Assembly (NCBI GenBank): GCA_001632435.1 | Contig: KV424036.1 | Span: forward strand, 36,623-100,622 | Origin: Calocera cornea HHB12733 | Taxonomy: Eukaryota; Basidiomycota; Dacrymycetes; Dacrymycetales; Dacrymycetaceae | DNA length: 64,000 nt | Direction of reading: 5' to 3' | Shown here: in pieces, positions 56,663 through 64,000 of the stretch | Numbering within the stretch: position 1 is the stretch's first letter | Layout: every line of letters begins with the position of its first letter | Position numbers and translations under genes: made by a program | Notes under the pieces: model-generated | What the model saw: only the letters and a program-made list of their open reading frames with translations | Database searches by the model: none | What the model was told of the DNA's origin: nothing

Positions 56663-57903
56663 ATGCCCTCCACCCCACGACATGGAGCCGCTCCGGCTCA
56701 ATCTCTCCCGACATTGCCCTCCATTGTGCAACCTTCAAGCACGTCACCCGTGCTGCTGCCAATGGAAGGTGATGAGCCGCAGGGGTCACACCCACGGTAC
56801 GTCGGGTCGGCAAATCGATGGAGCTCGTGGTTGGGAGCTCGGCGCCGGGCGTGCCGCCCCGCTGCTCCCACCACGCCGACCGCCGTAGTTCCCGAAGCCA
56901 CATTCAACACTACCAGCCTTCCGCCCTCCTTCCCAGTACCAGTGCTTGGGATGGCTCGCTCCACTGCCCCCTCCCCCCCCTCCGACACTCTGGCAGGGCT
57001 CCTTCCCGCCCCCAGCAGCCATTCCCTTCCCTATCCTCCACACATGCCTCCATCACCGAGTGTTGCTTTGTATTCGTTAATGGATACGTACGGTTACGTA
57101 CGGTCATACGACCCATTGTATCAGGTGCTATACTATGTCCCGCACCCCAGTGTGCAAGTAGAAGTGGGCAGGAATACTATTTCGACTTTGGAACCAAGTT
57201 CCTGCGCAACACGTGTGTCAGACGGACACTCCGCTCCCACTGGCGATGGGGCTGGTGTCTCCACGGGTCAGACTATCATCAGCCATGACACACCATACAC
57301 CAGCCCTCAAGACCCGTATGAACAAGCTGCACAGGTTCAAGCTGTCTGGAGTACGGTGGAAGTGTCACACCCTCCAATACTACCGTACCCGAGCCCAGAA
57401 GTCAACGCTCCGACAGGCAGCCATACTCAGCCATCACTCGTTCCTTCGGTACGGAATGCGTCCCTTCCCTTCCGCTTTCTTCGCCGCTTGAAGCGCATGC
57501 TCTCCGGTCTCGGCCGCACTCGACGAAGAGCCCCAGTCCGTGCTTCTCCGACTGCAAGCAACCATCCGAGCTCGCTTGGCGCTGCCGCATTGGCAGAGCT
57601 GAATGCGGAATACAATACTCGCGTAGGAAAATCGGTCTCCTGTGACTTCCATATCTCATGCCATCAGATCAGATTTACAACGATCTCGCACCGCAAATCG
57701 ACTCCTGGCGCCTCGGAACGTGTTCCGCAGCTCTAAGTATGGAACGTCGGACTGCTATCTGCGACATCGAACGCGACTTTCGACCAGAGCCAGACGGACC
57801 AACGCTTTCGAAGTCAAGCAGTGCATATTTTTGGGGCAGCGATGCAAAGTTTGCTCCTGGGCCACCATGTTACTCCAAGCAAGATCATGGACTACAACCA
57901 TGA
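56663..57903 (+). CDS. Protein of unknown function, duplicated gene copy B
   Basis: A paralogue of the 53.5-54.7 kb gene. From ATG 56663 the frame encodes MPSTPRHGAAPAQSLPTLPS, a Pro/Ser-rich region, YDPLYQVLYYVPHPSVQVEV, then a region rich in Thr/Ser, FRFLRRLKRMLSGLGRTRRR and ALAELNAEYNTRV. This frame stops at 57,736. A second segment in another frame (57,650-57,903) encodes LPYLMPSDQIYNDLAPQIDS, then CSAALSMERRTAICDIERDF and RPEPDGPTLSK, matching copy A. An intron must separate them if the gene is active, but the acceptor seen before the second part in copy A (CCAG) is not evident here, so copy B may be decaying. Confidence 0.55.
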
Positions 57904-58387
57904 AGACGTTGACGTCGGAGACTCACACTTGCGGCGGACTGGACCCTTCCGGTCGACTTTTTGCTCCCGTCCTGGCCATCTTTCCTCTCTCGGCGCACGC
58001 GAGTACAACATCGGTAAAATCAGCGGACGCTATCTAGCCCTATGGTGGCTATGCAGAGCCCTAGCATCCATAGCATCGTCCGCCACTCCATAGACCCTAT
58101 ATAGAGAGCGACCCGACTATGTAAGCGCCTTCCGCACTACATATGGCCCGAAATGCTATGGAGGGTAGATCGCCTGCTTGTCTTGTATCCAAGGATGAAC
58201 GAGCAATGTAGTCTAAATTAGACCCGTCCTGAAGACCAGAATTGGATAACTTAACCCATTTTCAATCAGGAGTTCAAGTTTGCCTTACCGGCTGTGCGGA
58301 TGCATATATATTTGAGTCCGCTCTCATCCACTTGAAACAGTGCGGACAACCTTCACGTGCGGTGTATGTCTTTCCCCAATCGGCATC
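57904..58387. other. Intergenic region between the duplicated block and the RPA1-like gene
   Basis: No gene is supported. The first 200 bp still align with the flank of copy A. Confidence 0.5.
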
Positions 58388-60697
58388 ATGTCTCATATTG
58401 AACTGACTCCAGGGGGCTGTCAACTGCTTGCGTCTGGTACCCAGCAACCGGAAACCATCACCTTTCAGCTCATGTGCTGCGTGAAGGTCAGAGATCAGCG
58501 TGGCTATTGTGTATACCCCGCCCAATCGCTGTGAGTTCTAGCTAGCGTTGTGCGTCATTCCACAACTCACGCGCACGCTCTAGATGTTTTCTCAGTGATG
58601 GAGATCGCTATTTACGAGTTCGGCTCACATCGCACGCTGGACTCAATAATCCGCGTACGCGCTCGCTCTATGAGGGAATGAAAGTGAGAGTAACGTCACT
58701 GCTGAGGGCGTCCACATCGGAGTCAGGCGACAAGTACGCATACACGCTGACGCTTCCTCGACTGACGCTGACACCTACATCAGCATGTTGATCGTACAAG
58801 GACTGGAAGCAGTCAGCGGCATCGAGCCTGTCGTTGGGATGCCATCCCCTCTTCGAGAAGAAGACAAGGTTCCTCCGTATGTCGTCCCGAAGTGGTGGCG
58901 GGACCAGGTTACATCCACGCACATCGAAGGCTCTCAGCGATTTGATTACATGCCCATTGCTAATATTTCTAGTTCTTCCTCATCGTTAGTGGTTCTCTAT
59001 CTCATGAATATCAAGCTGACGATTCATCTAGTTTCTGTATGATCGCCCGTATCACAAGAATCAGTCCCCGCGCCAACTGCTATAACAAGCTCACCCGGAC
59101 ACGCATGGTAGCTGTTAAAGTGCATATACACGACATAACAGTTCGTTCTCCACAGCCCTGGTGACCGCTGCTCATATTCCCGTAGGGGGAGATCTCGGTC
59201 CTGGCATTCGACAGGGCAGCACGGCGCATGGAGAGTGTGACTACAAACGGTGTACGTGGTCCATGCTGACATCCCTGGATGGATAACTAAGCCCGTTGGA
59301 TGAGCAGGTCTATCTCATCTGGAGAGCTGGCGTAACGCCCGCACCCTCCGGAAAGAAAACTGTCGACCACAGCTGCCAACTGGTGTTTGATAATGAGACC
59401 AAGTTGAAAAGGGTAAGTCACTTGTCTTACTCAATATTGCAGCGCTGATGTTCTGTCCAGTTGGTTGACCGTCGGACCATACCCCGAATTTTTTTTTCCT
59501 TCAAAGAAATTCGTACGCTGGAGCATTATCCGCGTGGACATCTCGTCGGTTCGTAGGGTTGTCATCTATGCCAGCTAAGGCTGATTGGGAGCAGACGTGT
59601 TGGGAATTGTAGATGCGGTGACTAAGCAGAAAGGAGCTGGGAATTGGCAGTCCATTGGGCAGAAGGTACGCAATATTGCATTGCTTACTCCTCCCCCAAG
59701 TACTAATAAAGCTGTAAGCGTCTCCCGGGTCCCGATCAAGGAGGCATTTGGCTATCTGATAAATCACGAGCAACTATTCAGCTCCGTGCATTTGACCAGT
59801 TTCCTGAACAGTTTCGGGCTCGTCACGGAGAAGTGGTTGCTGTGAAGGGCCTTGTGACTGACTTCTGCGTCGGCCCTTGTTTGAGGACACAGAGTGATAC
59901 GACCATGGTCCATATCGACGAGGCCAGCGCACAGCATCACGCGCTTCAAACATGGTGAGCTTCAACCTTCACCAAAGGTAGACTTACCGATGCCGAGCAG
60001 GGGTAGGGATAACCTCGAAGATCGTCACCATTGGCGCATCATTACGACACCCCCAAATATGCTACACGAAAACGCAATGACGTTGCTGGAGGTCTCGAAT
60101 TGCGCAACGACAGGACCCTGCTATTTCACTATTGCAGCCAACATATCTTTCCATTCTCGTCAAAACATCCTGCATCCTCGCTGTCCTGTGCCAGCCTGCC
60201 AGGCTGGTCTGTCCAATTTGGGCAATGGATCCATGTGTTGCAAGTTTCATTCCGACTTGGCGAGGTGGACGTAAGTGTGCCACTCAGAAGATCGTGGTGC
60301 AGCACTTGCTGACAACTAGGCAGGTATGAGGTCAAGTTCGTCGCGGATGATGGCACTGCCCAGCTTGAAATGAAAGCGCTCGACAATGTAGCATCTCGCT
60401 TGATTGGTGAGCCCGCGGACAAGATGCATGAGAGGCTGAACAGCTCAATTGTAAGCCGACAAATGCTCTATGCTAGCAGAAAGCTGAACTGTCTGATACG
60501 CAGCCCGAACGTCGAATGTCTTACTATGAGATTCTCCATGCCTCGCAACAGCATGTATTCCGTATTGAGGGCAAGTTGGTCAAAGCGACTGATGGTTTGG
60601 TATGCGTTTGTTTCCCTGGAATGCTGACCAGCACTGACAGAGATGTGTTCAGGCTGCTGATGCCTGGATCGCTACAGAAATATCTGCCATTGTGTAA
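58388..60697 (+). CDS. Divergent replication protein A large subunit (RPA1-like)
   Basis: An intron-rich gene from ATG 58388. All four OB-fold regions can be read in order. RPA70N: MSHIELTPGGCQLLASGTQQ, CFLSDGDRYLRVRLTSHAGL, EGMKVRVTSLLRAS, MLIVQGLEAVSG. DBD-A: ARITRISPRANCYNKLTRTR, GEISVLAFDRAARRMESVTT, VYLIWRAGVTPAPSGKKTVD, QLVFDNETKLKR. DBD-B: LVDRRTIPRIFFSFKEIRTL, DVLGIVDAVTKQKGAGNWQS, GEVVAVKGLVTDFCVGP. DBD-C: CYFTIAANISFHSRQNILHP, CPVPAC...CCKFH, YEVKFVADDGTAQLEMKALD. The end is AADAWIATEISAIV, TAA 60695-60697. The zinc ribbon has His at the fourth ligand. RPA binds single-stranded DNA in replication and repair. Divergence suggests a paralogue. One splice join in DBD-A (near 59,160) could not be made in frame with a canonical donor, so decay is possible. 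Confidence 0.8.
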
Positions 60698-60935
60698 TGC
60701 ACTTCATACCCCAAGCGCGGCTGGAATTGCTGTAAACGAGTTGCTCATTAAAACGATTGCTATGTGCTCTATAGCCTGTTGTAGTTTGTTGAATGGACAT
60801 CCATCCGGTCCATCATGTGCGACCCGTCCGAGAAAGCGGCTTAGTCAGGGGCCGTTAGTCAGATCATTGCCTCACATCCAGCATGTTTTTTCACCTTTTG
60901 CTGCGTCACGCTTCTGCTCGAGGACAGTACTCACC

Positions 60936-63900
60936 ATGCCAGTAATATGCGCGGGGTGCAGTAGAACGTTCCAGAGCTCAACCTCCCTCAAGCAGCACGC
61001 TTCACAGCGCCGATCCACGCCTTGTTTTACGCGCTTTGAACAACTGTTATACTCGGCTGATCACTCCGTTGTTGTGGGCGGGGCGCCAGAGGCCGAATCT
61101 CATTCAGACGAGACTTTTGTGGTCGAAGGCGCTAGCATGCTTGAAGGACTTTTGGAATCCGCAAATGCCTCGATAACCGTCAACATCGCATCATCACAGA
61201 CCTCAGTGCCGCTCGATAATAACCGATTGGTACCTTCTCTTTTTCGCGCACTTTCTGGGGCTCCCGTGCATACTACCAAAGCACATCCCACAGCTGGAAG
61301 ACCAATTCAACGTGAGGGCCATGTCACTTCTATGAACCTCCCAGATGATGGTGGTGTCAACAATCCCTGGCATCCTTTTCGATCTCAGATTGACTTTCAT
61401 CTTGCGCATTGGTTAAAGTCGGAGAATATCAGCCAAGCCTCCGCAGATCGACTACTTACACCTGAGGTATGAATTCTTCCCAGTCACACATGGTATAGCT
61501 GATGTGAATTTGGCCACACAGTTGGTTCAATTACTGGGACTTTCCTTCAAGAGCACGTACGAGCTTCACAAGATAGTCGATAATCGCCTTCCCGTCAGCC
61601 GGTTGGAGTGGAAACGAGCCGATGTTCCACTCCATGACACAAGCCATGTCTCTGTGTTCTGGTATAGGAGTGCACTTGATGCAATTCGATCACTATGGAG
61701 TGATCCACGCTTCAAAGAGCTCCTCCACTTTGGACCAGAGCAACACTTCACGGCTGAAGATCAAGAAGTCCGTTTGTATTCAGAGATGTGGACTGGGAAT
61801 TGGTGGCATAGAGTCCAGGTGGGTAAACGGACGCTGACTTCACCGTGGTAGGCGCTGATCGATAAACTTTCAGGGTCAGTACCCGCCGGGTGCCACCCTA
61901 ATCCCTTTTATTCTGGCAACCGATAAGACCCAACTCACGCAATTCTCTGGAAATCGGCAGGGCTACCCAGTGTATCTAACAATTGGAAACCTTCCAATTG
62001 CAGTAAGACAGAAGATCTCGACACGTGCTGTCATTCTGATTGGGTACCTGCCGACCGACTCCTTTGATGGTCTCGGACTAAGCGAGGAGGCCTGCAAGAT
62101 CGCACGACAGCGGCTTTTCCATTGCTGCGTCGGAAAGCTACTGGAAGAAACGAGAATACCCGGCCTGGAGGGCATCGATCTCACCTCTGGAGACGGCCAT
62201 ACCCGGAAATGTTACCCGATCTTAGCTGGTTGGATGGGCGATTATCCGGAACAGTGTTTGGTGACGTGTACGCGCTACCTACGTTGTCCTATTGGAGATA
62301 TAGCTCGAGAGGACATGGGAATGGAGCTGACTGGGGATGAAGACGTGTACTCGAACAGCTGCACAATCAGCTGCCGCCCACGCAAACAGCAGGTCACTAT
62401 CGACATCCTGAAAGCGAATATTACTACGTCTTCAACTGGACCAGTCGACACCACATTTAACGACAACATCTTACAGGGTGATCCTGGAGGGAATGTGTCC
62501 GAGCCCGGATTGGAGCCATCTCAGCCTCTTGCTCTTCCTGTCAATCCCTCCACACACAAGCGAAACGGTGAACTCCGGTCATACAACATCCTCACGAAGG
62601 CACTCTCGCGTACCTCCGTTCCCGAACCTTTCTTCGCCAATCTGCCCTCGGAAATTCATTCATCAATGTATCCGGACGTCTTACATCAGCTACTTCAAGG
62701 TGTGATCAAGCATTTGATTTCATGGATCAAGCAGATTCTTGGTCAGAAGGAGCTCGACCTCTGCTTTCAACGCCAGCCACCTGCCCATGGAACCCAGAAA
62801 TACGAGAACGGCTTCCCAGACTTTTCGCGCTTAACTGGAAAAGAAGTCAAAGACATTTTCCGGATATTGCCTGGTGCAATCTGCGGGTCTAAGGTGTTGC
62901 AAGATAAGGGCGAAAACGGGCTCTGTGTCATGAAGGCCACCTGTGCGCTCGCAGACTTCTATTATTTTGCGACATTTCCTGTTCATTCGGATCAAACTTT
63001 GCCCCTGATGCGCAAAGCATTATTGATGTTTCACAAAAACAAAAAGGGATTCATCAATTTGGGCGTGCGATGCGACAAAGGACTCACAGAGGATGGAAAT
63101 CGTCAGTCCACTCACTGTTTAAGGAGAGAGACACTGACGTGTGGGCACTCTGTGAGAGAACCCCTTCTGCATTCCCAAGCTGCATTCTCTAGTTCACTAC
63201 ATCTGGGCCATCGTCGAAGCAGGTGCATTACCTGGATTCGACACACAATTGAGCGAGCGTCTGCATTCCATTATGGCGAAGAATCCATTCCGCTCCAGCA
63301 GCGGTAGGTTGGACACGGCAACCAAAGAAATGGCACTATGGGTCGAACGCCAAGAGGCAATGTCGACATTTCAATCGATTGTTCAATGGCGACTAGGTAA
63401 GAGCTCCGAAGGGGTTTGGGAACGGACTGTTTCTAACCGGCCTTGAAAGGAGAATCGCAATCTTCCAAAACATGGCAAGAGCGACAAAACTACACAGAGA
63501 TCACGGACAGAAGATTCATGCTAGCGGCCCATCCAACGTATCCCTCTTTGACCCTTGAAGAGATCATCAACCCTGAGGGCTGGGCCTGCGTAGATTTTGT
63601 CTCAGCGCTACAGCGATATGTGTCGCGCTCTCGACCAGACCGACATCGTCCGATACCGGCGAGAGAAACTGTCGTTCGGCTACTTCAAACAGTCTCTGCA
63701 TGGTCCCGACTACACATCGAGAGCCGTTGCAGTCAAAACACGCATGTATCTGCCGTATACGCTCACACGTCACGCCTGAAAGGAGAAGCGCGTCTTCGGA
63801 AAACTCACGTTGAACGGTTCGACACGGCTATCATCGATTCGGTAAACCGGGGAGCTGGAGGTGTCGGAGGTGCGGCATTACAACGTGTCACAGTGAGGCT

Positions 63901-64000
63901 AATGTTGACCCTTATGTTTGATTAGCAATTGAGCTCGCTTGTGTGAAGCTGATTTTTCGACTTCCGCCGGAGGCTAGTCGCTCTCTACTGCGACAAGAGA
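60936..64000 (+). mobile_element. Plavaka-family DNA transposon, transposase gene (runs past window end)
   Basis: ATG 60936 opens a C2H2-type finger (MPVICAGCSRTFQSSTSLKQ, then H) and a linker. Then come PWHPFRSQIDFHLAHWLKSE, an intron (61,468-61,522), LVQLLGLSFKSTYELHKIVD, an intron (61,820-61,872), GQYPPGATLIPFILATDKTQ, YPVYLTIGNLPIAVRQKIST, RLFHCCVGKLLEETRIPGLE, WMGDYPEQCLVTCTRYLRCP, MYPDVLHQLLQGVIKHLISW and FHKNKKGFINLGVR. After an intron or frameshift near 63,066-63,165 the frame resumes as PFCIPKLHSLVHYIWAIVEA, then DTQLSERLHSIMAKNPFRSS. The last bases encode VKLIFRLPPEASRSLLRQE. These match the conserved core of Plavaka transposases, which are abundant in basidiomycetes. No terminal repeats can be located because the 3' end lies outside. 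Confidence 0.88.

Noticed and set aside
58388..60697. First read as a POT1-like telomere-binding protein because of its OB-fold-like segments
   Set aside because: The order RPA70N, DBD-A, DBD-B, zinc-ribbon DBD-C and the C-terminal end match RPA1 better.

Overview
The window is nuclear DNA of a filamentous basidiomycete, most likely an agaricomycete. The evidence is GC-rich coding sequence, many 45-60 bp GT-AG introns, a white-collar-2 photoreceptor partner, a Plavaka transposase of the type known from mushroom-forming fungi, and short secreted proteins with Kex2-like processing sites. Gene models were spliced by eye; the main exon joins keep frame, but terminal coordinates are safer than internal ones. 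One 100-bp run of N (2762-2861) marks an assembly gap.

Layout. Positions 1-8.9 kb and about 24.4-41.0 kb are accessory DNA built from repeated copies of one duplicated unit. Each unit has a shared upstream block, a five-exon gene for a roughly 125-aa secreted protein with four cysteines, and a long degenerate repeat 3' of the gene. Seven copies are visible (1-269+, 2234-2761+, 5059-5657+, 26842-27438-, 29731-30334-, 32567-33169+, 39108-39710-). Two of them sit in a large inverted repeat (about 31.27-33.36 and 38.92-41.04 kb). The flanks of these arms are almost identical, but the mature-protein part of the gene differs. The spacer between the arms holds a dead Fot1/Pogo-like element with terminal inverted repeats and a TA duplication. 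A 270-bp MITE lies at 3829-4098.

Between inverted copies of the downstream repeat lies a low-copy block (about 8.94-24.35 kb) with three regulatory genes on the + strand: a Zn(II)2Cys6 transcription factor, a BTB-like protein rich in disordered sequence, and the PAS/GATA protein WC-2.

From 41.2 to 52.8 kb is a conserved housekeeping segment: a small secreted protein (-), a PPIL1-type cyclophilin (-), a nuclear AT-hook protein (+), mitochondrial phosphatidylglycerophosphate synthase PGS1 (+), D-aminoacyl-tRNA deacylase DTD (-), and a multispanning RING ubiquitin ligase resembling Asi1/Asi3 (+).

From 52.9 to 58.1 kb there is a segmental duplication: two related genes of unknown function flank a decayed second DTD copy. 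The right end (58.4-64.0 kb) holds a divergent but structurally complete RPA1-like gene, followed 240 bp later in the same orientation by a Plavaka-family transposase that runs off the window.
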